A stretch of 26,920 nt of DNA from an uncultured bacterium (GTDB lineage: Bacteria; Actinomycetota; Coriobacteriia; Coriobacteriales; Coriobacteriaceae): positions 1 through 26,920 of the forward strand of contig CAJMRD010000022.1 of assembly GCA_905215725.1 (NCBI GenBank). Direction: 5' to 3'. Below the pieces are notes generated by a model, which was not told the DNA's origin, searched no databases, and was given only the letters and a program-made list of their open reading frames with translations. The translations under genes and the position numbers were made by a program. Positions 7,619-15,799 of the stretch are shown piece by piece; positions within the stretch are counted from its first letter, which is position 1; every line of letters starts with the position of its first letter.

Positions 7619-8632
7619 ATGAAGCGCATCCTTCTCATCGCCACGGGCGGCACCATCGCATCGACCGAGGACGGCAACGGCCTCTCCCCCGCCCTGACCG
7701 GTGAGGAGCTCGCCCAGAGCGTCCCCGAGATCTCGGACCTCTGCGAGCTCGACGTGGTGCAGCCCATGAACATCGACAGCACCAATATGCGCCCGAGCGA
7801 CTGGATGCGTATCCGCGACGTCATCGTCGAGGGCTATGCCGACCACGACGGGTTTGTGGTCCTGCACGGCACCGACACCATGAGCTACACCGCGGCGGCG
7901 CTTTCCTATCTGATTCAGGACAGCCCCAAGCCCATCGTGCTCACCGGCTCGCAAAAGCCCATGGGCAATCCCTTTACCGATGCCAAGCTCAATCTGTACC
8001 AGAGCCTGCTCTATGCGCTCGACGAGCATTCGCACGACGTCTCGATCGTGTTTGGCGGCGTAGCCATTGCCGGCACGCGCACCCGCAAGCAGCGCACCAT
8101 GAGCTTTAACGCATTCATTAGCGTCAACTATCCGCCCATTGCCTACATCCGCAACGACCGCATCGTGCGCAACGGGCTTCACGGCACGCATCAGAGCGAA
8201 TACCCGGTGCGTTTCTACGACAGCATCGACCCGCGCGTATTTGTACTCAAGCTTACGCCCGGCGTAAACCCGGGCATCCTCGACGCCCTTGCCGATAGCT
8301 ACGATGCTGTAATCCTTGAAACCTTTGGCATTGGCGGTATCCCCGAGTTTGGCGAGTCGGGCGAGTCGTTCCAAGAGGCAATTTTCCGCTGGGTCGATTC
8401 GGGCCGCACCGTCGTTATGACCACGCAGGTCCCCGAAGAGGGCCTCGATCTGGGCGTTTATGAGGTCGGCCGAGCTTACGCCGATCATCCGGGTATTTTG
8501 CGCGGCGACGACATGACCACCGAGACGCTCGTGGCCAAGACCATGTGGGCACTCGGCCAGTCACGTGATGCGGACGAGATTCAGCGCCTGTTCTACAGCC
8601 AAGTCAACCACGACCGTATCCCGATGGCGTAA
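7619..8632 (+). CDS. ansA: Type I L-asparaginase (cytosolic)
   Basis: This enzyme hydrolyses L-asparagine to aspartate and ammonia. The start is the ATG at 7619 (MKRILLIATGGTIASTEDG, 337 residues), preceded by ATAGGAATACC. A longer in-frame ORF from 7547 adds 24 residues without family similarity. The nucleophile T12 is in the ATGGTIAS motif, and the second Thr-Asp pair T85-D86 is in LHGTDTM. There is no signal peptide, which with the length fits the AnsA (type I, housekeeping) group rather than the periplasmic type II enzymes. It is divergent from guaA, with a dyad in the spacer. Downstream is the non-coding element at 8672-8922. Confidence 0.93.
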   Translation: MKRILLIATGGTIASTEDGNGLSPALTGEELAQSVPEISDLCELDVVQPMNIDSTNMRPSDWMRIRDVIVEGYADHDGFVVLHGTDTMSYTAAALSYLIQDSPKPIVLTGSQKPMGNPFTDAKLNLYQSLLYALDEHSHDVSIVFGGVAIAGTRTRKQRTMSFNAFISVNYPPIAYIRNDRIVRNGLHGTHQSEYPVRFYDSIDPRVFVLKLTPGVNPGILDALADSYDAVILETFGIGGIPEFGESGESFQEAIFRWVDSGRTVVMTTQVPEEGLDLGVYEVGRAYADHPGILRGDDMTTETLVAKTMWALGQSRDADEIQRLFYSQVNHDRIPMA

Positions 8633-8671
8633 TCCCTAAGGCAGTTCCGCTTATCGCAGCCCCAAACGACA

Positions 8672-8922
8672 GGTGGTCCCCCTCGGGCCGTGCAAAAAAC
8701 GGAGTATTCTGCAGTTTCTCCGCCGGAGGCATAGAATCAGCCGATTGTTAGACGAACTTTTAGTACGAAGGAGCCGTCTAGTAAATATTTATTCCACATT
8801 TTTATTTAGCGTGTGGATTAACTACTGCCAAAAAAGCAAAGCCAGCCGTCCGAGCTACCATCTACGGCTGAACAGGTGCTGAATACTCGCGATTTTGCAC
8901 ATCGCAACCAGGGGGACCCGTC
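8672..8922. repeat. MITE-like non-coding element with terminal inverted repeats
   Basis: The gap between ansA and the XRE gene holds a ~250-bp block whose ends are inverted copies of each other. On the left GTCCCCCT (8676-8683), GTGCAAAA (8690-8697) and GAGTATTC (8702-8709) follow in order. On the right the same three words occur as reverse complements at 8910-8917, 8893-8900 and 8881-8888. The inner gap is 4 bp in both arms, while the outer one is 6 and 9 bp. The AT-rich core has further stems: TAGACG/CGTCTA (8749-8754, 8775-8780), TCCACA/TGTGGA (8793-8798, 8812-8817) and CAGCCGT/ACGGCTG (8843-8849, 8864-8870). No ORF of coding quality lies inside. It could be a miniature transposable element or a structured RNA; no target-site duplication is obvious. 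Confidence 0.55.
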
Positions 8923-8953
8923 CAAAGAGCGTCAAATACAGCGGAGGAACGCC

Positions 8954-9172
8954 CTATTCAATACCCTCGAGAAGCTCTGACACCGTCATGCCGAGTGCGG
9001 GCGCGATCTTAAATAGAACCTTGAGCGTGAAATTTGCCGTTCCATCTTCGATTCGGTCGAGGTAGGGTCGGCTGATTCCTGTCGCCACACAAAAATCAAC
9101 CTTGGAGATACCAAGGTCCCTGCGTGTCTCTTCGACCCGCCTGCCAAGAATCTGTTTCGCACGTTCGTCCAT
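8954..9172 (-). CDS. XRE/Cro-type helix-turn-helix regulator
   Basis: The 72 residues are essentially one HTH_3 domain: 'LGRRVEETRRDLGISKVDFCVATGISRPYLDRIEDG', then 'LKVLFKIAPALGMTVSELLEG'. The recognition helix is around SRPYLDRIE (residues 34-42). It is a stand-alone repressor-sized protein with no second domain. The ATG at 9172 is preceded by only a weak ribosome binding site. It is transcribed away from the orphan gene at 9249, and a perfect 24-bp palindrome (9202-9225) sits between the two starts. It therefore probably represses both itself and that gene. The layout resembles small addiction-type or phage-type regulator pairs, but the partner is not a recognised toxin. Confidence 0.88.
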   Translation of the reverse strand: MDERAKQILGRRVEETRRDLGISKVDFCVATGISRPYLDRIEDGTANFTLKVLFKIAPALGMTVSELLEGIE

Positions 9173-9201
9173 GCAGCCGAGTTTGAAATGGAGCCGAACA
9201 T

Positions 9202-9225
9202 AAACGTAAACTATAGTTTACGTTT
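9202..9225. promoter_or_regulatory. Perfect 24-bp palindromic operator between divergent genes
   Basis: AAACGTAAACTA (9202-9213) is followed directly by its exact reverse complement (9214-9225). It lies 29 bp before the XRE start and 23 bp before the start at 9249. The central ACTATAGT contains a -10-like TATAGT on both strands. Binding of a dimer here would block both promoters. The XRE protein next door is the natural candidate. Confidence 0.7.
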
Positions 9226-9248
9226 TCCCGAATACACAGGAGTTTTCT

Positions 9249-9638
9249 ATGTCGGGTTCTTCGGTCCGCATGTACCGAGCCACGCTTCGCACAAACAGCG
9301 CACCGCCCAAGCTCGTCGTCGTTGAAGCTGAATGCCTTTCGCCCGATGAGCGCACAGCATTTGCATTGCTATCAAGTCGCGTCGCCGCCGTTCTGGTCCC
9401 TTGCCCGGCGCAAGGTGAACTTGCTGTTCAATGCCAAACGCACAGCTGCCTGCTCAATCAGGCTGCCGTAATCGCAACCAGCCAACGCGGCCTGCCACTC
9501 CTTCTAGAAGCCGGTATCGCACTCGCCCTTCGTGGCGCCGGATACGAAAACGAGACCGCCGCCGATATGGTCTTTAAACCACGATCGAGCGGCGGCCTCG
9601 CAGCAGCCATTGAATATATGTGCAGGCTCGTTGCCTAA
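9249..9638 (+). CDS. Orphan 129-residue protein, divergent from XRE regulator
   Basis: It starts at an ATG at 9249 with GGAG 8 bp before it and ends 9 bp before the convergent DUF1648 gene. I do not recognise the family. The protein is soluble-looking, with no signal peptide or clear membrane helix. A strand-like LVVVEAECLS, the segment TAFALLSSRVAAVLVPCPA, and a helix RGLPLLLEAGIALALRGAGY hint at a small alpha/beta fold. Cysteines occur at four places (SPDE-preceding C, LVPCPA, VQCQ, HSCLL) with no zinc spacing. The strong ribosome binding site, the shared operator and its fit to the gap argue it is real. The context suggests a function tightly controlled by the XRE protein. Confidence 0.65.
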   Translation: MSGSSVRMYRATLRTNSAPPKLVVVEAECLSPDERTAFALLSSRVAAVLVPCPAQGELAVQCQTHSCLLNQAAVIATSQRGLPLLLEAGIALALRGAGYENETAADMVFKPRSSGGLAAAIEYMCRLVA

Positions 9639-9647
9639 AAGGACAAG

Positions 9648-10031
9648 CTAGAAACCAAGGCCAAAGCCCATACCGGTAATCGCCGAATACATAAAGTAGA
9701 CGTTGATCACGTTGAGGAACACACCCGTGATGCAACCGTTACGCAGGTAGCGCTCGCACACGATGCGCGCCATGGCGGCGGAGTCATCATTGTTCTTTGC
9801 CTGGCGTCCCGCCGTAAAGTACGTCGCCACGCTCAGCAGCAGATTGAGCACCGGCAACGCCAGCAGCTCGTAGCTCTTGCCCCAGCGCGTCACCTCACCG
9901 GCGGCGTTAAACTTCGTTGCCACCTCGGGGCCAATGTTGGGGATAACACACGCTGCAACCACCAGCGGAATCACCGCAAGTACGAGCAGCGCAATACCCA
10001 TGTAGCCAGCTTTTTTGCCATATTTAAACAT
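9648..10031 (-). CDS. DUF1648-type small membrane protein
   Basis: The 127 residues carry a first membrane helix at about 10-31 (YMGIALLVLAVIPLVVAACV). After it comes NIGPEVATKFNAAGEVTRWG, the '..H/KFN..G....W' signature of DUF1648, then helices near 52-72 and 95-120. DUF1648 proteins include SdpI-like immunity and sensor proteins, but this one has only the short core, so no immunity role can be claimed. The ATG at 10029-10031 has AAGGA upstream and lies 11 bp after the ychF stop, so the two are co-transcribed. It is convergent with the orphan gene at 9249. Confidence 0.8.
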   Translation of the reverse strand: MFKYGKKAGYMGIALLVLAVIPLVVAACVIPNIGPEVATKFNAAGEVTRWGKSYELLALPVLNLLLSVATYFTAGRQAKNNDDSAAMARIVCERYLRNGCITGVFLNVINVYFMYSAITGMGFGLGF

Positions 10032-10042
10032 ATGCGTCGTCC

Positions 10043-11119
<1,077 letters not shown>

Positions 11120-11162
11120 GACAGCTCCTTTTGGTACAGGTACTTCAAACCGTATAAGTATA

Positions 11163-11206
11163 GCGCCGCCGCAGCATCCGGGCGAATCCGGACACCGCGG
11201 CGGCGC
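11163..11206 (-). terminator. GC-rich hairpin between the GH4 gene and ychF
   Basis: GCGCCGCCGC (11163-11172) and GCGGCGGCGC (11197-11206) form a perfect 10-bp stem, with an inner CCGG/CCGG pair. It lies 40 bp after the GH4 stop. There is no U-tract; the minus-strand sequence after it reads TATACTTATACGG, which could instead hold the ychF -10. Its role as terminator of the sugar operon is likely but unproven. Confidence 0.4.
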
Positions 11207-11246
11207 AAATGAAGCAGAGATGCGTGAGAGTTCTAGACAGTAGTCC

Positions 11247-12590
11247 TTACTTAAGCTCAGGCCAGAAATCCTTGTTGGCCTCGATGAGCTCGTCCAGGAT
11301 CTGCTTGGCAACGCTTGCCGAAGGAATGGTCTTGGAGAGCGTGAGCGCCTGCCAGAGCTTCTGGTAGCTGCCCTCGACCCAAGCCTGGACAACGAGCTTC
11401 TCGACGGAAACCTGCTGCTCCATCAGGCCCTTCTGGAACTGCGGGATCGGGCCCTGGCAGATCTTTTCAAAGCCGTTGGAGCCAACGATGCAAGGCACCT
11501 CGACCATGGCCGTCGGGTCGAAGTTGGGCACAGCACCATCGTTGGGGACAATCAGCAGGAAGCGCTCGAGCGTGTTCTCGGCCAGCGCGCAGGCAAGGTC
11601 GACGATGTAGTTGGCGTGTACGTCGGGCTCAAAGCCGCCGTCCTTGGCAGTACCCTTGGCGATGATGTCGCGGCAAGCGCCAAAGACCTTCTTCTCGCGG
11701 CCGTCCATAACCTCATTGGCGCGAGTGTAGTTGGGGTCAGACGTCTCGACAACATAGTCCGGGTACAGGTAGTACTTGAGGTAGGTGTTGGGAATCGTCT
11801 CGGGATCGACAGCATAGACATCCTTGGCCTTGCCGAAGGTGTGAATCCAGCTCTCCTCGACATGCTGCTCCTTACCGGCCTCGTGCTCGATGCCGTCCAG
11901 GTAGCCGTTCTTAGCCATGTGCTCCTTAATCTGCGGCATGAGGTCGTTGCCATCCTTGTCGTAGATCTTGCTCCACCAACCAAAGTGGTTGAGGCCGTAG
12001 TAGCTATACTGCAGCTCGCGACGATCCTTGATGCCGCACATACGGCTCATCTTATCCATAAGGTCGATCGGCATGTCGCAGATGTTGATGATGCGGCTGT
12101 TGGGGCGCAGCACGCGGCAGGCCTCGGCGACGATGGCCGCGGGGTTGGAGTAGTTGAGCATCCAGGCGTTGGGGCTGTACTTCTCCATGTAGTCGAGGAT
12201 CTCGATGACACCACCGATGGAGCGCATGCCGTAGGCGATACCGCCGGCACCGCAGGTCTCCTGACCAACGCAGCCGTACTTGAGAGGAATCTTCTCGTCG
12301 AGCTCGCGCATAGCGTACAGGCCAACGCGAATGTGAGCAAGCACGAAGTCGGTCCCGGTGAATGCGGTCTCGGGGTCGGTGGTGTAGTTGAACTCAACCT
12401 CGGGAGCGTTCTCGTGGAAGTAGATCTCGCAGGCCTTGGCAACGATCTCCTGGCGCTCGGCGTTGTTGTCATAGAAGGTCACCTTGTTGACCGGGAAGCG
12501 ATCGCGCTCCTCAAGCAGCATCAGGGCGATGCCCGGAGTAAAGGTGGAGCCACCGCCGGCAATGGTCACGGCATAGTTCTTCTTGGACAT
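11247..12590 (-). CDS. 6-phospho-alpha-glucosidase, glycoside hydrolase family 4
   Basis: This enzyme splits phosphorylated alpha-glucosides (maltose-6'-phosphate and sucrose-isomer phosphates) delivered by the PTS, using NAD+ and a divalent metal by an oxidation-elimination mechanism. It has 447 residues, typical of the family. The ATG at 12590 has GGAGG upstream. The NAD fold is at VTIAGGGSTFTPG (8-20). The family signature IPLKYGCVGQETCGAGG spans 101-117. The metal-site residues are C171 in INICDMP and H202 in GLNHFGW. It lies downstream of the EIICB gene in the same direction with a 155-bp gap holding a strong hairpin, so its expression level may be set separately. The exact substrate cannot be read from sequence (malA/glvA/aglA-like). 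Confidence 0.93.
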   Translation of the reverse strand: MSKKNYAVTIAGGGSTFTPGIALMLLEERDRFPVNKVTFYDNNAERQEIVAKACEIYFHENAPEVEFNYTTDPETAFTGTDFVLAHIRVGLYAMRELDEKIPLKYGCVGQETCGAGGIAYGMRSIGGVIEILDYMEKYSPNAWMLNYSNPAAIVAEACRVLRPNSRIINICDMPIDLMDKMSRMCGIKDRRELQYSYYGLNHFGWWSKIYDKDGNDLMPQIKEHMAKNGYLDGIEHEAGKEQHVEESWIHTFGKAKDVYAVDPETIPNTYLKYYLYPDYVVETSDPNYTRANEVMDGREKKVFGACRDIIAKGTAKDGGFEPDVHANYIVDLACALAENTLERFLLIVPNDGAVPNFDPTAMVEVPCIVGSNGFEKICQGPIPQFQKGLMEQQVSVEKLVVQAWVEGSYQKLWQALTLSKTIPSASVAKQILDELIEANKDFWPELK

Positions 12591-12688
12591 GATGTCCTCC
12601 TCATTCTGGCCGCTTGCTCAATCCGTCCCCGCACGCGGCCTTGCGCGGTTTGGAATTGTTACCTAGAAGTGGAGTTTTTTATCTCTAG

Positions 12689-12727
12689 AATCGGCCTTGC
12701 GGTGCATACCGGCTCGCAAGGCCGATT
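12689..12727 (-). promoter_or_regulatory. Intercistronic hairpin between EIICB and GH4 genes
   Basis: AATCGGCCTTGCG (12689-12701) and CGCAAGGCCGATT (12715-12727) form a perfect 13-bp stem with a 13-nt loop. It begins 18 bp after the EIICB stop. There is no U-tract in the direction of transcription, so it more likely protects or processes the mRNA than ends it. Confidence 0.45.
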
Positions 12728-12745
12728 GTTTCGATGGACGATGGT

Positions 12746-14353
12746 TTACAGAAGGCTCTCGAACTTCAGAAGGCTCTCGAACTTCTCGCGAACCTGCGGG
12801 ACGGTAAGGCCGATGATGACCTGGATTGACTGACCTTGGACCACCAAACCATGCGTACCGATCGCCTTGAAGGAAGCCTCGGGTGCAACGACGCTCTTGT
12901 CCTTGACGTTAACGCGCAGACGGGTAGCGCAGTTAGTTACATCGATGATGTTATCCGTGCCACCGAGCAGATCGAGGATGTTCTCGGCAAGCACCAAGCG
13001 CTCATCATCTTTACTCTGGGCGACCGATTTGCCAGCAGCACCGCTCTGCTTTTGCTTGTAGTCGGCCTTGGACTTGAGCTCGACCTCAACATCATCATCC
13101 TCGCGACCGGGGGTCTTAAAGTCGAACTTGACGATCAGGAAACGGAAGACCACGACCCAAAGAGCGGTAAAGCACAGACCGACAAGGATGGAGATGGCGT
13201 ACTGCAGACCGTGTGCGGCCCAAAGGGGCAGCCAGTCCCACGAGAGCATCGAGATGATGCCGCCGTCGAAGATGCCAACGACGCCAAGGAGGTTTTGAGC
13301 CATGCAGCCAAGCGCTCCGAGCACGCAGTGGACGACGAACAGGCCGGGCGCGATGAACAGGAAGGTGAAGTCAAGCGGCTCGGTAATACCGCAAAGCATA
13401 GCGGTAAGGGTGACGGGAATGAGCAGAGCCTTGACGCGCTGCTTGCGCTCGGGTTTGGCGGTCATATAGAACGCAATGGCGACGCCAAGCGAGCCGAAGA
13501 CTTTAGTCCAACCAGGGCAGGTATAGGCAGCCCAGGGTGCGGCATCCTTAAGAGCAATGCTCGGATCGGCAGCCAGTTGGGGCAGGATGTTGGCCCAAGC
13601 AGCAAAGATGCCGCCGTTGACCGCCGCGTTGTCATAATAGAACGGCGTATAGATAAAGTGGTGCAGGCCTGTAGGGATCAACACGCGCTCGAAGAAAGCA
13701 AAGACGCCCACGCCAAACGTACCGGCGGAAAGGATGAATCCCTGGAAGGCGGAGATAGCAGCCTGAACATGCGGCCACACCAGGCAGGCGATAAGAGCGA
13801 CCGGAACCATAACGAAGAAACCGATCATATAGATGAACACGGAGCCCGAGAACACGCCCAGCCACTCAGGGAGTTCGGTGTCGAAGTACTTGTTGTGAAG
13901 CATCGTGGCGATACCAGAAATGATAAGCGCGCCCATGATGCCCATATCAAGCGTTTTGATGCTTGCGATAGTGGCAAGACCAGTACCGCTGCCCGCCTCG
14001 ACAGAGTAGTCGACCCCAAAGACAGGGCCCCACTGCCCCAAGATTGTGCTTACAAAGTAGTTGAAGGTAAGGTAGATGGCCAAAGCCTCCATGCAGCAGC
14101 GAGCGTTCTGCTTGTTCGCGAGCGAGATTGGCAACGCTACGCAAAACAGCAACGGCATCTGGTTAAAGAGCGTCCAACCACCCTGGAGCAGCACATTCCA
14201 GCAATCAAACCAAAGATGACCCGCTGTGGCCATCTCGCCAAAGATCGCCTCGGTGGTAAACAACGTACCCAGGCCGACGACGATTCCGGAAAATGCGAAA
14301 AGAATTGCAGGCGTGTACATTGCACCGCCGAAACGTTGTATCTTTTGCATCAT
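12746..14353 (-). CDS. PTS alpha-glucoside-specific EIICB (MalP/GlvC type)
   Basis: This inner-membrane permease takes up and phosphorylates maltose-like alpha-glucosides. I choose the ATG at 14353 (MMQKIQRFGGAMYTPAILFA, 535 residues), as in MalP/GlvC proteins, with GAGAGGGGG 10 bp upstream. An open extension to 14479 has no similarity. EIIC spans about 1-430 with about ten hydrophobic segments, the glucose-family motif ITEPLDFTFLF and the typical 'RFLIVKFDFKTPGRE' exit. EIIB follows with phosphocysteine C475 in DVTNCATRLRV. There is no EIIA domain, so a general EIIA must serve. The last residues, EKFESLLKFESLL, come from an 18-bp tandem duplication (12749-12784). Sites for the GntR regulator lie upstream at 14497-14662. 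Confidence 0.94.
   Translation of the reverse strand: MMQKIQRFGGAMYTPAILFAFSGIVVGLGTLFTTEAIFGEMATAGHLWFDCWNVLLQGGWTLFNQMPLLFCVALPISLANKQNARCCMEALAIYLTFNYFVSTILGQWGPVFGVDYSVEAGSGTGLATIASIKTLDMGIMGALIISGIATMLHNKYFDTELPEWLGVFSGSVFIYMIGFFVMVPVALIACLVWPHVQAAISAFQGFILSAGTFGVGVFAFFERVLIPTGLHHFIYTPFYYDNAAVNGGIFAAWANILPQLAADPSIALKDAAPWAAYTCPGWTKVFGSLGVAIAFYMTAKPERKQRVKALLIPVTLTAMLCGITEPLDFTFLFIAPGLFVVHCVLGALGCMAQNLLGVVGIFDGGIISMLSWDWLPLWAAHGLQYAISILVGLCFTALWVVVFRFLIVKFDFKTPGREDDDVEVELKSKADYKQKQSGAAGKSVAQSKDDERLVLAENILDLLGGTDNIIDVTNCATRLRVNVKDKSVVAPEASFKAIGTHGLVVQGQSIQVIIGLTVPQVREKFESLLKFESLL
12749..12784 (-). repeat. 18-bp tandem duplication at the EIICB C-terminus
   Basis: The plus-strand unit CAGAAGGCTCTCGAACTT occurs twice head to tail (12749-12766, 12767-12784) directly before the stop codon. 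It duplicates six residues (KFESLL) in frame. This is a recent slippage event with little expected effect, at the very end of the EIIB domain. Confidence 0.9.
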
Positions 14354-14496
14354 GACGGGGAATCCCCCTCTCTTCATTCGGAGCGCTGCGGTTTTGGCTT
14401 CACTCGAGACCGCAGACGCGCCGTTTGCGTGTACCTCGTGCAATAGGACGGGTGGGCCCGCTTCCCTGACTTCTTCCACTTACGTTTTATCACATC

Positions 14497-14512
14497 ACTT
14501 ATCTAGACAAGT
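14497..14512. promoter_or_regulatory. GntR-type operator, PTS side
   Basis: ACTTATCTAGACAAGT (14497-14512) is an almost perfect 16-bp palindrome of the form ACTT-N-TCTAGA-N-AAGT. It shares the TTGTCTA core with the sites at 14628-14662. It lies 144 bp before the EIICB start and probably controls that leftward transcript. Confidence 0.5.
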
Positions 14513-14532
14513 TAGCGTAAAGACTACGGTCG

Positions 14533-14562
14533 GTAAACGGTCGATTATTGGCCGTAAACGGT
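14533..14562 (-). repeat. Composite direct-repeat site, copy 1 (ACCGTTTAC twice, 21-bp period)
   Basis: On the minus strand ACCGTTTAC occurs at 14562-14554 and 14541-14533, exactly 21 bp apart, i.e. two helical turns. The 30-bp block matches a second block at 21420-21449 at 25 of 30 positions, including most of the 12-bp spacer. The layout suggests tandem binding of a regulator other than the GntR protein. Confidence 0.5.
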
Positions 14563-14627
14563 ATATGTCCAGTATTTCGCCTGCTAAATCTGACATAGCT
14601 GATGGCTGCATTTTAAATTTCTTTTCT

Positions 14628-14662
14628 ACTTGTCTAGATGTGCTTGTCTATATCTATAGACA
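14628..14662. promoter_or_regulatory. Two GntR-type operators before the alcohol dehydrogenase gene
   Basis: ACTTGTCTAGA (14628-14638) repeats the half-site seen at 14497-14512 in the other orientation. TGTCTATA (14645-14652), 2 bp and TATAGACA (14655-14662) form a perfect dyad. The dyad covers the -35 and spacer of the promoter at 14644-14672, so binding would block it. Sites of the form TTGTnTA..TAnACAA are typical of TreR-like GntR/UTRA repressors, and such a gene lies at 15800. Confidence 0.6.
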
Positions 14663-14672
14663 TACCTATACT
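14644..14672 (+). promoter_or_regulatory. Promoter of the adh-gntR operon
   Basis: TTGTCT (14644-14649), a 17-bp spacer and TATACT (14667-14672) precede the ATG at 14709, giving a leader of about 30 nt with AAGGAG. The GntR dyad overlaps its -35 and spacer. Confidence 0.65.
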
Positions 14673-14708
14673 TCATTACAATATCCACCGCCACGTTAAG
14701 GAGTCACC

Positions 14709-15734
14709 ATGAAAAGCGCGGTCTTCTATGGAAAGCACGACCTCAGAGTCGAGGAATCGGCAAAGCCGGCCGTGGGCAAGCGCGACGTTCTGATCAACGT
14801 CAAAGCTTGCGGCGTCTGCGGTACCGACGTTCATATCTATGAAGGCGACAAGGGTGCAGCCGACGTTACCCCGCCCACGATCCTTGGTCATGAGTTTGCG
14901 GGCGTTGTCGAGGCCGTGGGCAGCGACGTCGTTGGCTTTAAACCGGGCGATCGCGTGTGCATCGACCCAAACCATCCCTGCGGCTGCTGCGAACCCTGCC
15001 GCGACGGAATCAACCACTACTGCGAGCATATGACCGGTTACGGCACCACCGTTAACGGCGGCTTTGCCGAGTACTGCTCCGTCGATATGCAGCAAGTCTA
15101 CAAGTTGGGCGATCACACCAGCTTTGAGCAGGGTGCTATGACCGAGCCCGTCGCCTGCTGCCTGCACGGCATCGATATGTGCAACATCAAGCCCGGCAGC
15201 ACAGTTGTCGTTATCGGCGGCGGCATGATCGGTCTGCTCATGATGCAGCTTGCTAAAAACGCCGGCGCCACCAAGGTTGTCTTGCTCGAGCCTGTCGAAG
15301 GCAAGCGCGAGGTTGCGCTCAAACTCGGCGCCGACGTGGCAATTGATTCCATCCACGAGGACGTCCCGGCCCGCCTGAAGCAGGAGGGCGTCGGCAACGT
15401 CGACGTCGTTATCGAGTGTGTTGGCAAGCCCGTCACCATCGAGCAGGCCATCCAGATCGCCGGCCACAAGGCTACGGTCATGATGTTCGGCCTCACCAAG
15501 CCCGATGAGACGATCACCGTCAAGCCCTTCGAGGTCTTCCAGAAGGAGCTTGTGCTTACCTCGTCCTACATCAACCCTTATACGCAGCGTCGCGCGCTCG
15601 AGCTCATCGACTCTGGCAGGCTCGACGTATCCTCGATGGTCGCCAAGGTGGCTTCCCTCGACGAACTCGGCGCCATCCTGTCAGACCCAGCTCTGCGTGC
15701 CATGGGTAAATATATAATCGACCCCAGCAAGTAA
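14709..15734 (+). CDS. Zinc-dependent medium-chain alcohol/polyol dehydrogenase
   Basis: This is an NAD(P)-dependent oxidoreductase of the MDR superfamily, in the sorbitol/threonine dehydrogenase-like group, 341 residues. AAGGAG lies before the ATG at 14709. Catalytic zinc ligands are C37 in GVCGTD and H61-E62 in GHEF; structural zinc cysteines are C91, C94, C97 and C105. The dinucleotide-binding loop is VVIGGGMIG (167-175). The substrate cannot be told from sequence. Its place in one control region with the alpha-glucoside PTS suggests it acts on a sugar alcohol or keto-sugar made or taken up with that pathway. It is followed by the GntR gene after a hairpin, probably in one transcript. Confidence 0.9.
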   Translation: MKSAVFYGKHDLRVEESAKPAVGKRDVLINVKACGVCGTDVHIYEGDKGAADVTPPTILGHEFAGVVEAVGSDVVGFKPGDRVCIDPNHPCGCCEPCRDGINHYCEHMTGYGTTVNGGFAEYCSVDMQQVYKLGDHTSFEQGAMTEPVACCLHGIDMCNIKPGSTVVVIGGGMIGLLMMQLAKNAGATKVVLLEPVEGKREVALKLGADVAIDSIHEDVPARLKQEGVGNVDVVIECVGKPVTIEQAIQIAGHKATVMMFGLTKPDETITVKPFEVFQKELVLTSSYINPYTQRRALELIDSGRLDVSSMVAKVASLDELGAILSDPALRAMGKYIIDPSK

Positions 15735-15747
15735 ATCGATCGACACC

Positions 15748-15779
15748 TGCGCGAGCGGTCCTCATCCACCGCTCGCGCA
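15748..15779 (+). promoter_or_regulatory. Intercistronic hairpin between adh and gntR
   Basis: TGCGCGAGCGGT (15748-15759) and ACCGCTCGCGCA (15768-15779) form a perfect 12-bp stem with an 8-nt loop, 13 bp after the dehydrogenase stop and 20 bp before the GTG of the regulator. It lacks a U-tract. It may lower read-through into the repressor gene or protect the upstream message. Confidence 0.5.
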
Positions 15780-15799
15780 CTCAGCTCTAGGAGACCGTC

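Noticed and set aside
9249..9638. Classical toxin-antitoxin assignment for the XRE/orphan pair
   Set aside because: The genes are divergent rather than an operon, and the orphan has no HigB, RelE, HipA or similar motif.
12836..14446. 536-residue plus-strand ORF opposite the PTS gene
   Set aside because: Antisense of the well-supported EIICB gene; composition is that of a reverse-complement frame in GC-rich DNA.
14354..14479. 42-residue N-terminal extension of EIICB
   Set aside because: MalP/GlvC proteins begin at MMQKIQRFGG; a purine-rich site precedes that start, and the extension has no similarity.
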